Made by a program: the position numbers and the translations under genes. Below, piece by piece: positions 12,041 through 27,539 of a stretch of 64,000 nt of DNA. This stretch comes from Oasisia sp. SBJ-2009 (Eukaryota; Annelida; Polychaeta; Sabellida; Siboglinidae), in NCBI GenBank assembly GCA_964017155.1, contig OZ024867.1, forward strand, positions 7,933,413-7,997,412, given 5' to 3'. The notes beneath the pieces were generated by a model. The model was not told the origin of the DNA and searched no databases. It saw only the letters and a program-made list of their open reading frames with translations. Position 1 is the stretch's first letter. Every line of letters starts with the position of its first letter.

Positions 12041-12505
12041 AGGTAATACTGTTCCTTTTCCTTAGTTGTGCAAAATCTATATTAGAATGTGCCACTGGGC
12101 ATTTATCACGCCCTCTGTCTCTGTTGTGTAAGGCCACATGCATGTTATCGTTGCACTATTCAGCTGCATTGAGTTGTTTCACATGTACTGGTACTATACA
12201 TGATTTCATTACTTTGGAAGTAATACTCATATCGTTAACTGCATTATGTCATATATATTATCAGTGATTCTGAACAGTACATTAGAAATAGTTCACCCTC
12301 GATATTGGCACTTGCATTGCAGAAATTGGTTATATAAACTGGGCTGCTAATGAAACAAGACACAAAGCATACACTGCAGTTGGTCAAATACATTGACATG
12401 TATTTAAATACAAACACGTGTTATTTTTAAACGTCAAATGCAAATACTTTGAAAAGTAGTTAAATACGTTCAAATATGGCAGTTACGGTCATTCGTTTTC
12501 TTGCT

Positions 12506-12795
12506 TCATGGCTCACTCACAACCAAACCTGTTTTCTTCAAATTCTCGATTTCCAGTTGCAGTTTAATTTATTTCAGCTTTGCTACTTCTGTTACTGCAT
12601 CATTTTTCTTGATCTCGCTTTTTAGCCATTTCGAAAATAATTAATTTTCTGCTTCAGATTTATCAGGAATGAGACGCCTTCCCGTCTTCCGTTTTCCCTT
12701 CTGAGTGAACGCTGGAGCTGGAGCTGGAGGTGACCTCACTGTGAACTTGGCTGTCGATATGTTGTTATCTTCTACGATATACTCGTGATATGCAA
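12506..12795 (-). pseudogene. relic of the Harbinger partner protein (C-terminal exon)
   Basis: After a TTCCAG acceptor, the minus strand encodes about 96 codons interrupted by two in-frame TAA stops and ending at TGA. The sequence is lysine-rich with a proline-alanine linker, a GKRKTGRR basic patch and a C-terminal helix IKLQLEIENLKK that looks like a short coiled coil. This is the usual make-up of the C-terminus of Myb/SANT-type partner proteins that autonomous PIF/Harbinger elements carry beside the transposase. The DNA-binding domain itself is not visible. Converging orientation with the transposase supports one element spanning about 9.0-12.8 kb. Identification is inferred from context and composition. 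Confidence 0.45.
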
Positions 12796-13124
12796 CTGGA
12801 ACATTGAAAATGTTTTAACTATTTTTTCTTCATGATCATATGATCAATGCCATACTTGAATACATTCTCATTCATTAGGGCAAACATTGATTTTCTGACA
12901 TAATATATTACTCTTGGCATGCAAGACTCTCACTTTGACTGAAATGTCAGACTCATGGGATAAGTTATTAGAAATTCCATGTCCACAACGTTTAACTTTG
13001 TTCTTCGTATTACCAGTTGTTTAGAAATATATCGCTGTTCTGCACACAAATTCAATTCATTTTTTTTTTCAATTCAATAACTTTATTCCGGAACATTACA
13101 TCCATATGAAAAGCTAAAGTATGA

Positions 13125-14828
13125 CTAATAACTATATACATAAAGCATTTTCCGCCAATGGCGACATAGTGGTGAATTATACAGAGCATCACTATTCATG
13201 ATACTCTCTAGTATTGCATTGCCCGATTTAGCTATACACGTCAAAAAACTATACACATTTTTTCTAATTAACATTTTACATGTGGGTAAGCCTCTTGACA
13301 CAAACATATAACTCGCACTACAATCTCGAGGTTCATTGCATAAAAATCTAAACACATTATTGTATGCTACACACAGTTTTCTCATTGACTCTGCTCTATA
13401 GCAAAACCACAGTTGGCATGTATACAATGAAGTACAGTAGGATTTAAATAAAGTACATTTTACAGATTCTGTACACATGTAAAACTTTCGGATCAAGGCA
13501 TTACCCTGAGCATAAATTCTCTTGTATTGCCTATATATGTCATCATTGTCGCATAGATCTTCTGTGATAATATGCCCAAGATATTTATACTTACTAACCC
13601 TTGGTAATGTTTCGCCATTTAGCAAACAGTTTGGAATGTGGATATCTTTGAACTTTTTACAAGAAAATATCATAACATTACTTTTGGTACTATTGTATTT
13701 AATATCATGTTCTATCCCATACTCTGAACACACAGATAATAACATTGATAAACCCATAGATGAAGGTGCCAGGAGCACTAAATCATCAGCATACATCAAA
13801 TGATTAATTAACGAGGAACCTATTATACATCCAGCATTTACATTGTTTAATTTGTTACTGAGATCATCCATGTAAACACAAAAAAGATAAGGTGAGAGAA
13901 TTCCTCCTTGACGCACCCCGTTAGTAACAGAAAAATTGTTCGACATGATATTTTTCCAACGTGCATACATTGTTTGAGTAGAATACCAAAATATTAAAAT
14001 CCTAACTATATATATGGGTATGCCCCGCTTTATCAGTTTTTCAAATAGAACATAATGATTTACACGGTCAAAAGCTTTGGATGCATCCAAAAAACATGAG
14101 TATACATTACTATTCAAACTCCTATATTTTAGTACAGCCTCTTTGAAGGCATATATACACATGTCTGTGCTATGTTTAGCCTTGAAACCAAACTGGTTAT
14201 CACATGTAATTAGGCTGTATGCAATACGGTCATAAATAATGTTTTCAAAAACTTTGGCCACAATGCTGGCTAAAGCAATAGGTCTGTAGTTACTCTTGCT
14301 ACATATGCTAGCATTTTTGTTTTTAACAATGGGCACAAGTAAAACAGATATCATGGATTCAGGTAAAATCCCATGAACAAATAAGCAGGTAAAGCACATA
14401 GACAACAGTGGAATTATAACATCACTGCAATGTTTCAAATGTTCTGCAGATATACCATCTAAACCACAACTCTTGTTGTCTTTCAAATCTGTTATGGCAT
14501 GGATAATCTCTGAGTGTGACACCTCTATATCCCTTTGATATTCAACATTTTTACAAATATTATTCACATCTTTATTGTTACTTAGACAATTGAATAGATC
14601 CTCATAATGGGATTTCCACATATTTACACTTTTGTGTGACCCAGTTACACCATCAACAACATTTGAAAGAGACAATTTACTGTTATTCATTAGCTTAATT
14701 TCTTTCCAAAATGCTTTGTCATTTTTACACAACAGCTTTTTGGCAAGTGATTCCTTTCTTAGTGCATCCTCATTGCTTCTTATGAATATCATAGCACCTT
14801 TAAATCTAGCCTTAGCTCTGTTTTTCAT
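13125..14828 (-). CDS. reverse transcriptase domain of the Rex1-like LINE
   Basis: A 567-residue open frame. RT motifs by residue: NYRPIAL 180-186, FLDASKAFD 246-254 (first catalytic Asp), NGVRQGG 303-309, MYADD 345-349 (catalytic YADD intact) and YKYLGH near 415. It enters at MKNRAKARFK by a frameshift from the endonuclease frame; the two frames overlap by 4 bases at 14825-14828. In related elements EN and RT form one protein, so this is a broken ORF2. The RT itself carries no stop. Confidence 0.85.
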   Translation of the reverse strand: MKNRAKARFKGAMIFIRSNEDALRKESLAKKLLCKNDKAFWKEIKLMNNSKLSLSNVVDGVTGSHKSVNMWKSHYEDLFNCLSNNKDVNNICKNVEYQRDIEVSHSEIIHAITDLKDNKSCGLDGISAEHLKHCSDVIIPLLSMCFTCLFVHGILPESMISVLLVPIVKNKNASICSKSNYRPIALASIVAKVFENIIYDRIAYSLITCDNQFGFKAKHSTDMCIYAFKEAVLKYRSLNSNVYSCFLDASKAFDRVNHYVLFEKLIKRGIPIYIVRILIFWYSTQTMYARWKNIMSNNFSVTNGVRQGGILSPYLFCVYMDDLSNKLNNVNAGCIIGSSLINHLMYADDLVLLAPSSMGLSMLLSVCSEYGIEHDIKYNSTKSNVMIFSCKKFKDIHIPNCLLNGETLPRVSKYKYLGHIITEDLCDNDDIYRQYKRIYAQGNALIRKFYMCTESVKCTLFKSYCTSLYTCQLWFCYRAESMRKLCVAYNNVFRFLCNEPRDCSASYMFVSRGLPTCKMLIRKNVYSFLTCIAKSGNAILESIMNSDALYNSPLCRHWRKMLYVYSY

Positions 14829-15873
14829 GTCAGAAAGTGGCCTTGCCTGGGACTACCAGCATTTTCCCACATAGTATAAGTTTCCCGACACATATCATAG
14901 AGATCAGATGCAAATTCTTTCCAACCTGGCAGGTTAACATTTTTACCCTTGGATGGTTTGTTTGTTTTTATAGAATTCTGACTAGCAGTGGTTATCGCAC
15001 ACATTATATTGTCATAATATTTTTGCAAGGCTACTTTATGCTCTACGTTAGTGCAGTTGCAGTCTTTACACAATAAAACGTCAGTTGGTATCTCAACATT
15101 TCTTAATAGGTATTCTGTTTGTACACCATACTCAACAAGTACATTTTTGCTCTGGGCAGACCAATCAATTTTGCATCTAACATCATTGAATGTCCCATGT
15201 TCAATGTCAGGAGCTAACTGTAAATCAATTTCAACCATGACCGGGATATGGTCAGACAGAATAGTACCATATAATACAGACATATTTGTTATGACACTGT
15301 TGCCATCTTCTGTTGAGATCAAGTGATCCAACCATGAATGACTGTCCCATGCATCACTTACATATGTATATGTTTCTTCTGGTAATCTGAGGCAACTAGT
15401 CCACTTATATTTAAATTGGCTACACAATTCTTTCAACAAAACAGCAAAATTGGCATTTTTAACACATTAGCATTATAATCTCCAACTACTGTTACACAGG
15501 AACTGTCGCATTCATCTACCAAATTATGAAGTTTGGTTAAACGGTCAAGATATTCTTCCTCATTATCTTTTTTATTATAAGGTAAATAAACATTAAATAT
15601 ATACATTTTCTTTGTGCCTGATACAATCTCAATACTCACCACCCAATCATACTCATATTTATGTGGAATAATAAATTCGTCATATTTATTATTCCAGAGA
15701 ATAGCTACACCTTCCTTCTTACGACCTATTGTTACACCCAGAGAGTCGTCATTGGGGGAGTTGGCTATAGCATTGTATCCCTTTCTCATAGTTTTCAACT
15801 CTTCTTCCTGTTGTTTAGCTAGCCAAGTTTCCTGGAGGCAAACAATATCGTAATCAGTGACTAACTGTTCCAC
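14825..15873 (-). pseudogene. apurinic/apyrimidinic endonuclease domain of the Rex1-like LINE (frameshifted)
   Basis: Two overlapping frames, 15873-15433 and 15439-14825, together cover an exonuclease-endonuclease-phosphatase domain. They contain the catalytic Glu in CLQETW, the Asp/Asn pair in VGDYNANV and the His in SDHIPV. An indel in the A-run near 15455-15465 separates them just after GDYNANV. All key residues are present, so inactivation is by frameshift only. The second frame continues into the linker before the RT. Confidence 0.8.
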
Positions 15874-15965
15874 TTCTATACGTTCATAAATTCTATTTGA
15901 CCCTAATTTCAGTCCACGACAGTTGTAGCTTACAAGCTTTACTAATTGTTTATTGAATGTATTTA

Positions 15966-17205
15966 TTATGCGTCCCCATTTGAGTCATCCATGCAGTCTG
16001 TCTGTCTGGTGTTCGTGCGTTGCTTCTCTGCAGGTTTGAACCATCGGACAAAGATGTCCTCTGGCCAGATGTGTCCATCCAAGAACACTTTGGGATCGTC
16101 CACTTCTGCCGACACATAGAAGGATCGGTAGTACTCTGGGTACTTTGACTTGAGCAGCGAACACGTAACATTTAGTTTCAGCTTGCTGTCCAGGTATCGT
16201 TTCAGATCATCTGCACTCTGGTCTGGGGGAAAGCGTGTAGCAAACACATTTGCTTTTCTTTTTCTTTTTGCAACGGCGGTAATACTGGCAACTTTGGCAG
16301 AGCCAATGACAGGCTTTCGCGCCTTCTTCACAGAGACAACAGGACTCGACTGTTCAGCACAATTTGACGAACGCTTACTTGATTTCTTGACGACAGTGCT
16401 CCAGCGGCACTGACTGTCAGTCTCCGAGTCAGTTTCCACAGGCACTGGATCAACTGCACTGTCAGTGTCAACATTCCGTGTGACAGCTGGCTCTACAGGG
16501 GGCAGAGCAACTGTCACCTTAGACAGTAGGGCACACCACGGGCTTCTCCTGAGCCTTACGTTTCTGGCAACTTGGTGTTGCCTTCATGCTGACGTCAGGG
16601 CAGCCTGGAGACCTCACTCCCAACATTTCACCCTCAAGCTTGTGCATTCTTGATATTGTCTCAGAACACACCTTTGTCAAGGTTTCTGACGTTGTCTGCT
16701 GGCATTTCATGGCACCCCTCATCAGTAGCACTTCATCGTTAAGACTCTCAATCTTCGTCAAGAGCACTGAGACATCTAACGAGTCAAACGTGATAGGAGG
16801 AAGATTCCCCAGATCTCTCGCAACAAAGCACGGTATAACGTCAACAGCTGAGTCGAGCTCGTTCATTCTCTTGACGATATCCTCAAGGTTTTGCACATGT
16901 TTCTTCGGTCCTTTCCTGGCCAGCATCCTTGAACCGCTCGGACATATCTTGAATAATTTTCGTTTTGCCGTTTCGATTTCGTCTGGCTTGTAGTGTTTCA
17001 CACATAATTGAATGACCGTCTCGGAGGGCAGCAAGTTGATTTTGTTGTTAACAAAACACAATAGTTCATTCAAAACCACAGTCGGCACATTATCGCTCAC
17101 ATCCTCAGTTAGGTGCGCATGCGCAGAAGACTCTGCATCGTTCATTCCCGCCATGCGGGAATCCGTTTTAAATTCTGATTCACAATCAGACCAATCGGGC
17201 TTCAC
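15966..17205 (-). pseudogene. ORF1 protein of the Rex1-like LINE (frameshifted)
   Basis: Frames 17205-16519 and 16517-15966. The first has an N-terminal block with CVKHYKPDEIETAKRKLF, a region predicted as coiled coil (LLTKIESLNDEVLLMRGAM), and a basic end. The second has a Ser/Thr-rich linker, KKARKPV and KRKRK basic patches, and a C-terminal RRM-like domain (VFATRFPPDQSADDLKRYL ... YRSFYVSA). RNA-binding ORF1 proteins of this layout accompany CR1-superfamily LINEs. One frameshift at about 16515-16520. Confidence 0.7.
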
Positions 17206-17240
17206 ATTAAGCGTTCATGGTGTCATAACGTCCGCTGTAC

Positions 17241-19795
<2,555 letters not shown>

Positions 19796-19814
19796 ACAAA
19801 ACTATGCTTACCTA

Positions 19815-21590
19815 AAAATGGTGCAGGTTCATCAGCCGTCACATAGCCATAGCTGTCCGCAAGTAGACGGAACACTGTGTACGTCAAACAGAAGCCGACA
19901 CGCTACATCTCCCTTTTGTTTTACTTCAAATAATCATATATCTCGCACTGCCGCTGAACCTTTCGCTGGGATAGTCGCAGCATTATCGACTCTGATAGAC
20001 AGAAGGTGAGAAGGAAGGAGAACAAGAGCAACATATAGAAGGAATTTGAGACTGCTGATTGAGATAATAGTGAGAGAAAAATAAGTGGATGAAAAAAACT
20101 TAAACGGAAATCTTGGTCACATTACTATTAAATCTATATCATATACTTACAATACTAACTTACTACCTGAAATATCGTCTGGGGAAGGGCTCCAACTGTA
20201 TATCTTGATGAAACATTATATAGAAAAGATAATGTTACGCATAATTAATCATTTATGATGTTTTGACGACACAGAGCCTTTATTTTTATCATTGCGCATC
20301 ACGAATACATATTAGATAAACACATACCTCTGCTGTATTTTAACGTTGAACGCAATACAAATATGATTTTTGCCTTAGTTTTGTAACGTATTTTTATTTG
20401 TCAACCATGAGGCATAAATATAGCAGAAGGCAGAAACTAACACAGACAACAACGGGGCAGGGGAGTGGGAATAGGGAGGGACGGTGAGGGAAAGAAGACG
20501 GGGGGGGGGGGGGGGGAGGGAAGAGTCGACATTTGGCGCCAAGTGCCGGGGATGGGGCGTGTGTGAGGCGGGGGCAGATATTCTGTGTCAAAATGTGTAA
20601 TAATAAACTGTAACCATATTCTGTGCCACGCTCTGGGCAGCAGCCACAACCTGCGCGCCGCATTCAACACGGTCCACCGACTATACAACTGATTCTAATT
20701 ATATATCTCCCGAAAGAAAATAGGTCAGTCACGCAGACAGTATGAAATGGCGAAACATAGTGTCATTTGACTGTGGTGCCACCTAGCGCTATTTTGTCAG
20801 CAGTGTTTTATCGTTACGATTTCCATGCAGACATCGGTGTGTCACACACGTATTGGTCCTTCGGGGACGACAGTGCAATGGGCCGACGTAATACTTGTGG
20901 TTCTGTTGCTGTGCTCACGATGCTAATCTCCGGCTGTTGACGTAATAACTGCGACTACAACATTGCCTCAGATATTTGAACTTGTTTGACTAGAAGACTC
21001 ACTCGTGAATAACGAGAACTAGTGCATTATGCCGCGACAACTCCTGCATAAACCTCCCGTTTCATTGCGTCACTCCGTCGCTACAGACGACACATCAGCA
21101 GTTCTTCGAAAGCGTATCTCGTCTCCCCGGCCGGCGTCACACCACGTGATACACGAGAATGATGACGCACAACAGAACAACTAATATATCAAAGTAGCTA
21201 TCGATGGTAGCGAATGTACGTTGCCATAGGACGTGGCTATAACACATTTACTTACCTCTTTCAGTTAAATCTCAGAAACGACTTACCGTTATTTTGTGTT
21301 ATGCTTCTGTTATTTAATGTTGATTTGCGCAATTTCGAAGTAGATCCTTCATTAAAACTGTGCGGTGGATTGTTGCCCATCAACATATGTGATCTGGAAG
21401 GAGCGGTCGGAATTGAACAAAGAGCGATGCATAATTTACAGGTTTAACCAGAATACTAGAAACATCAATAACATATTTCGTAATGCTAGTGCATATTGCC
21501 ATTTTGTCTTATTGGTGGACCGATAACAAATGTACACAACACGTCTCCACTGGATGTGTCCTTACATCGGCCTACTAAATTTACATCTGC
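19815..21590 (+). repeat. dispersed repeat R1, copy b
   Basis: Nearly the whole interval is shared with 25960-27430 in reverse orientation, and in parts with 7990-8935, 24300-25330 and 28030-28240. It includes the GAAGTAGACGGAACACTG block, a purine tract with a run of about 18 G at 20499-20516, the GCAGCAGCCACAACCTGCG block, and GGTGCCACCTAGCGCT (20775-20790). Frames inside it are not conserved between copies. Confidence 0.8.
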
Positions 21591-21599
21591 ATAGCTGCT

Positions 21600-22490
21600 A
21601 AGTCTCCCGATTTATCGGGAGATCTCTCGGAAATATAGCAAAAATAAACTCAATCTCCCGATCTCCCGCTTTTGATTTGCAATCTCCCGCAAAAGAATCT
21701 GTTTTTTTACGCGTATTATTCGATTGTTTTGCAGGCCCACTGTTTTGCCAGCTGTGAGTCATCTACGGTACAAGGAAAGTGCCGAGAGCAGCCGAGCGGA
21801 GACTCTACAAGACGCATATATATAATATAACTTTTCTGATTGGTCAGCTAACAGGAAGTGACTATATCCAATGGCCAATGGAAACCTTTGTTACGTATTG
21901 GGTAGGAATAAGTTTAGCGGCATTTTTCAGACGAAAGTGCTGGAGGTACAATGATTGAAAAGTCTGAAAAAGAGGAAATATGATTCCAAGTGCAAGAGTG
22001 AATGGGCATCTGAGTTTGCTGGAGTTGTCAGGAAGGCAGTCAGCAAGGCGAATGCTGACCTTGCAGTAGCAAGAGCTGAAGAACACATGATGGAAATGAA
22101 GACGCCAGAAGAGCGCATATAGAAATGGACAGAAATGCAGTTCTGCTTGAACTATTTGTTTTGTGACTGCTATTTATAGCTAAAATATAAAATGTTACAA
22201 TACCACAACCATGTCCAATTTTATAATAGTGAAAGAATCTTGAAAGTCTGTGTAAACCGCATAAAAATATAAATTAATTATATATCCATACATGAAAGTT
22301 TAAAATATAAAATATTGTTATTTAAAATATAGTTCACTTTCGAAGAGTTATAGGTGCTAAATATAAGTGAAAAAGGCAGGAAATCACGTACTTGGCATTC
22401 TCAATTACAACATTTTACGGGGGGCATGCCCCTGGACCCCCCTAGCTATTTCTCCCTCTTTTGACATACTGTAGGAGAGAGATCTGCCTC
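21600..22490. other. insert within R1 with CTCCCG repeats and a hairpin
   Basis: Interrupts R1 between 21590 and 22500. It starts with AGTCTCCCGATTTATCGGGAGA (a perfect stem) and repeated CTCCCG words. An unconvincing frame (SEWASEFAGVVRKAVSKAN, near 21990) follows, and the insert ends with the inverted phrase GGGGGGCATGCCCC near 22420. It looks like a small mobile element of unknown type. Confidence 0.45.
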
Positions 22491-22499
22491 ATCACACTC

Positions 22500-23060
22500 A
22501 ATTCAACTGGGCAGCTCTGCATCTGTAATTTGATATACTGCCTATCAAGCATTGCTTTTTTGTGTGGATAAATTATATTTTGTGACATTTATGATGACGA
22601 CTGTGGCATCGTTTGGAATGTGTCTATGCAAGAATGACAGACGACATTTTCTGGTTGACACTGGATTTCACCCGCATACATATAATACTGTAACCCAGGC
22701 TGCAAGTAGACGGAACACTGCGTACGTCCAACAGAAGCCGACAAAGGGAACGCGCTACATCTCCCTTTTGTTTGACTAAGAATCAATATTCTCGCATTGC
22801 CGCTGAATATTTCGCTGCTCGTCCCTCACAGGAAAGTCACAGCATTGCCTTCACGGCTCACGTCGTCCTACGGCTCTGGTACACAGAACGTGAATAGGAA
22901 GGAGAAAAAGAGGAACTAATAGAAGGAATTGGAGACAGTTGGTAGGGAACGCAGAGAGAGAAAGGTGAGTGGATGAAAAACACATAGGAATTGAAATCAT
23001 GGTCAATTCACCCCTGACGACAGGGCTGTCAAGAAATGTAAAAAGAATCACCGTAGGGTG
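22500..23060 (+). repeat. dispersed repeat R1, continuation of copy b
   Basis: Matches 24330-24500 and 26790-27120 in reverse: GATATACTGCCTATCAA, GTGGCATCGTTTGGAATG, TGCAAGTAGACGGAACACTG, ACGGCTCACGTCGTCCTACGGC. Confidence 0.7.
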
Positions 23061-23635
23061 GTAACCGGGCAACTTTTTATTTGGAATCCATAATATTCAT
23101 TAACCATTTTAAGAGGGCCCCAAGGCATAATAATGAGTTCAAACAAGAATCAGAATGAATAATCTATGTTCCTGGGAATGCTGAAGCAGACACTTGATTC
23201 TTGTTTAAACAAGTACAAATTGGCAAAAGCAAGACAATGTTTCAAAATAATGGTGCTCGAAATTGTTAGTGTGAGAGAAGCCAAACAGAATTATCTGCAA
23301 TTGGTTCTGCAGTGTTATTTTATTCGTTAGTTTCTGCCTTGAGCGATGTGTATGTGCCGAATGTTCGAACGTTATGTATATGATATATGTTTGTCTGATA
23401 TATATTCAGTATGTGCAATGATACAAATAAAGATTATGTGTGGTCAAAACAAGATAAATGACTCATTATGTGGAACATGTTCGTTTGCTATATAATGTTT
23501 ATCTATATATACATTTGGCGCCCTTCCCCAAATAATATTACATGTAGTAATGTAGGATTGATACGCATGGCAGTTGGGTTGGGATTGGATAAAAGGGTTT
23601 GCTTTGCTATTCGACGGGGACTGAGTGCGGGGTCG

Positions 23636-24260
<625 letters not shown>

Positions 24261-24279
24261 TCAGCGCCAGATAAATTAT

Positions 24280-25330
24280 TTGAAGTATTCCCGTTTTCGG
24301 CTTTTGTTGGATGTACACATAGTTCCATCTAATTGCAACCTGGGCTAAGTGTTTTTGTATTTGTGCGGGCGGATAGATGTGCTAACCAGAAGATGTCTTA
24401 TATCATTCTTGTCTCGTTTCGTTTCACGCGACGCTACAGTCGTCAACATAAATTTCACATTATCATTACTCTTCAAACAACAATGCTTGTTATGCGGTAT
24501 ATCAAACTAGCGATCTAAGGACAATCCAGTGGAGACGTGTTGTATCATTTTGTTATCGGACCATTGATAAGACAAAAGGGCAATATGCACTAGCGTTACG
24601 AAACGAACTTACTGATGTTTCCAGTATTCAGGTTAAACCTTAACCCTAACCACTCTTTATACCAATGTCATATGAAAATCGATCGGCGTGTAAGAGGCCC
24701 ACATTCCCCGCCCTTTCCAATTCATGCTAAACCTGTAAAGTATGCATCGCTCGTTGTTCAATTCCGACCGCTCCGTCTAGATCACATATGTTGATGGGCA
24801 ACAATCCACCGCACAGTTTTAATGGACGATCTATTTCGAAATTGCTAATATCAGCAATACATAATAGAAGCATAACACAAACGAAGGGTAAGTCATTTCT
24901 GAGATTGTATTGAAAAGGTAAGTAAATATGTTATAACGACATCCTATGCAACGTCCATTCGCAACCTTCAATTGCTAAAGTGATATTTTACGTGGTCTGT
25001 CTGGTTGTGCGTCATCATTCTCATGTATGTGATGCCGGCCGCCATTGAAGCGTGGCGCGTTGGCAAAGCGACGAGATGTGCTTGCGCAGAACTGCTGCTC
25101 TATCGTGTGTAGCGACGGAGTGATGCACTTAAACTGGAGGTTAGCGCAGGAGTTGACGCGGCCTCCTGCACTAGTTCACGAGTGAGTCTTCTAGACTAAC
25201 AAGGTCAACTATCTAAGGTAATGTTCTAGTCGCAGTTATTCAGTCAACCACCAGAGATTAGCATCGTGAGATCAGCGACACAACCACAACCGCCACGTCG
25301 GCCCGTTCTACTGCCGTCGCCGAAGGATCA
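24280..25330 (-). repeat. dispersed repeat R1, copy c
   Basis: Reverse-orientation counterpart of 20940-21590 plus 22560-22740. Recognisable blocks include GTTGCGAATG, CAACAATCCACCGCACAGTTTTAAT, ATTCCGACCGCTC, and GTGAGTCTTCTAGACTAACAAG at 25180. Confidence 0.75.
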
Positions 25331-25959
25331 ATACGTGAGTGAAACACTGCGTGGAAAGCATACCTGGTATACCATCTGTTCATGCTGCTTATGTAAGCTT
25401 TAATTCAGCTGTATCTTCAAGACTATACATTTTCTGTCAATGCAAGTTGAGTTGCTTATATTAATTATCTTTAAAATGGTGTGACTGGTATTGTGTCGCT
25501 TGTCGGTGACATACATATACAATGAATATTCTGAACAACTATAGAATCCAAATTTAATTACTGGGATATTTCCAGATAAAAGGAAAATTGCGAAATTAAT
25601 TGCAATTTGTTTGCTTCCGGGCGTGTGTCTGTACGTCCGTGAATGCGTGCGGCCGTGCTTCGGCGCGGGAGCTGAACCTTGTGCGCGTGTGAGAACGACG
25701 AATGATTGTTTGAGTTGAACCAGTATCGAACTCTTCGGTGACCGTCGTTAAGGTTTAGTAACGGCCATCGTAAGACTCGGAGTCAAAATATATTTCACAA
25801 TCGACTTTCTACAATCCTCAGTGACCTTCAGCAAACGTGTTGTGCGCATGCTTGGATGCGCGGTCGTATTCATGTTCATCTGATCATGTCAATACATACT
25901 GAATTGGCATTAGAGTTAATTGCAACAATAGTCGCCAAACATTAAGAGAGGTTAAACGA

Positions 25960-27430
25960 AACACCGCTGACAGACTAGCGCTAGGTGGCGCCACAGTCCA
26001 ATGACACTATATGTCTCCATTTCATACTGTCTGCGTGACAGACATATTTTCTTTCGGGAGGAATATAATTGAAATCAGTTGTATAGTCGGTGGACCGTGT
26101 TGAATGCGGGGCGCAGGTTGTGGCTGCTGCCCAGAGCGTGGCACAGAATACTGCTACAGTTTATTATTACATATTTCGACACATAATATCTGCCCCCGCC
26201 TCACACACGCCACATCCCCGGCACTTGACACCAAATGTCGACTCTTCCCTCCCCCTCCCAGTCTTCTTCCCCTCACCGTCCCTCCCGTTCCCGCTCCCCC
26301 GCCCCGGTTTTGTCTGTGTCAGTTTCTGCCTTGTGCTATATTTATGTTGCGGTTGACAAAACAAATACGTCACTAAGCTTAAGCAAGTAGCATACCCGTA
26401 TTATGTTCAACGTCAAAATACAGCAAAGGTTTTTTCTTCTGATAAATGTATTATTTATGTGCAATGATATAAATAAAGGCTCTGTGTGGAACAAAAAATC
26501 ATGCATGATTAATTATGCGTAAAGTTTTTTTTTTTTCTGTACAACGTTTCATCTAGATATACACTTGGAGCCCTTTCCCAAATAATATTTCAGGTGGTAA
26601 TTTAGGATTGATAAGTATATGATATAGATGTAATAATAGTGTGACCAAGATTTCCGTTTCTGTTGTCTTTTACATTCACTCATTTTTCTCTCACTATGCT
26701 CTCTACCAGCATTCTCCTATTCCTTCTACGCATGTCTCTTGTTCTCCTTTCTTCTCACATTCTGTCTATCAGAGCCGTAGGACGACGTGAGCCGTGAAGA
26801 CAATGCTGCGACTATCCAATGAGGTGCCGAGCACAAAAGGTTCAGCGGCAGTGTGAGATATATGACTATTTGAAGTAAAACAAAAGGAAGATGCAGGGTA
26901 TTCCCGTTTTCGATTTCTGTTGGACGTACACAAAGTTCCATTTACTTGCAACCTGGTTTAAGCTTTTTTAAATGTATGAGAGCGAATACCTGTGTTAACC
27001 AGAAAATGTCGTTTATCATTCTTGCATAGATACATTCCAAACGATGCTACAGTCGTCATCATAAATGTCACTACATATAACATTTCTCCACAAACTAAAA
27101 TGTTTGATAGGCAGTATATCAAATTAGAGATTTAAATTAAGTACGCCGATCTAAGAACAAATCCAGTGAAGACGTGTTGCATCAGTTTGTTGTCGGACCA
27201 CTGGTAAGACAAAAAGGCAATATGCACTAGCGTTACGAAACGACGTTATTGATGTTTCCAGAATTCAGGTTAAACCTGTAAATTATGCAACGCCCTTTGT
27301 TCAATTCCGACCACTCTGCCTAGATCACATATGTCGATGGGTAACAATCCACCGCACAGTTTTAATGCAGGATCATATTTCGACATTGCTCAAATCAAAA
27401 ATAAAATCGAAGCGTAACCCAAAATAAGGG
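25960..27430 (-). repeat. dispersed repeat R1, copy d (most complete)
   Basis: Collinear in reverse with 19815-21590. Read on the plus strand it resembles a non-autonomous LTR element: GCTAGGTGGCGCCAC at 25981-25995, a GC-rich pyrimidine block, AATAAAGGCTC at 26472, then about 100 bp later TTGGAGCCC at 26565. The last element corresponds to TGGCGCCC at 23516 in another copy, a primer-site-like octamer. No gag or pol is visible. Identity as a TRIM-type element is tentative. Confidence 0.7.
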
Positions 27431-27539
27431 TACGTCAGTTATGTGATTTAACTGAATGTCTCCGCTGTTCAAAGCCCAGCAACGGGAAACAGCGTTCGTC
27501 CAAACGCCACCAACTGCATCCAAACAAAATTATACATAA

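Larger units (their letters stand above)
13060..17240 (-). mobile_element. near-complete Rex1/CR1-group LINE
   Basis: Runs 5' to 3' on the minus strand: ORF1 (17205-15966), apurinic endonuclease (15873-14825) and reverse transcriptase (14828-13125). A short 3'UTR follows, with AATAAA (complement near 13080) and an A-run (T-run at about 13062-13070). Three frameshifts break otherwise conserved coding, so it is recently dead. Clade is by eye from the RT (MYADDLVLLAPS, NGVRQGGILSPYLF) and the ORF1 type. No target-site duplication could be identified. Confidence 0.85.

Noticed and set aside
26090..26376. Proline-rich protein in R1 copy d
   Set aside because: The frame is not kept in the corresponding R1 copies at 20394-20688 and 28030, and the region is a simple pyrimidine tract.
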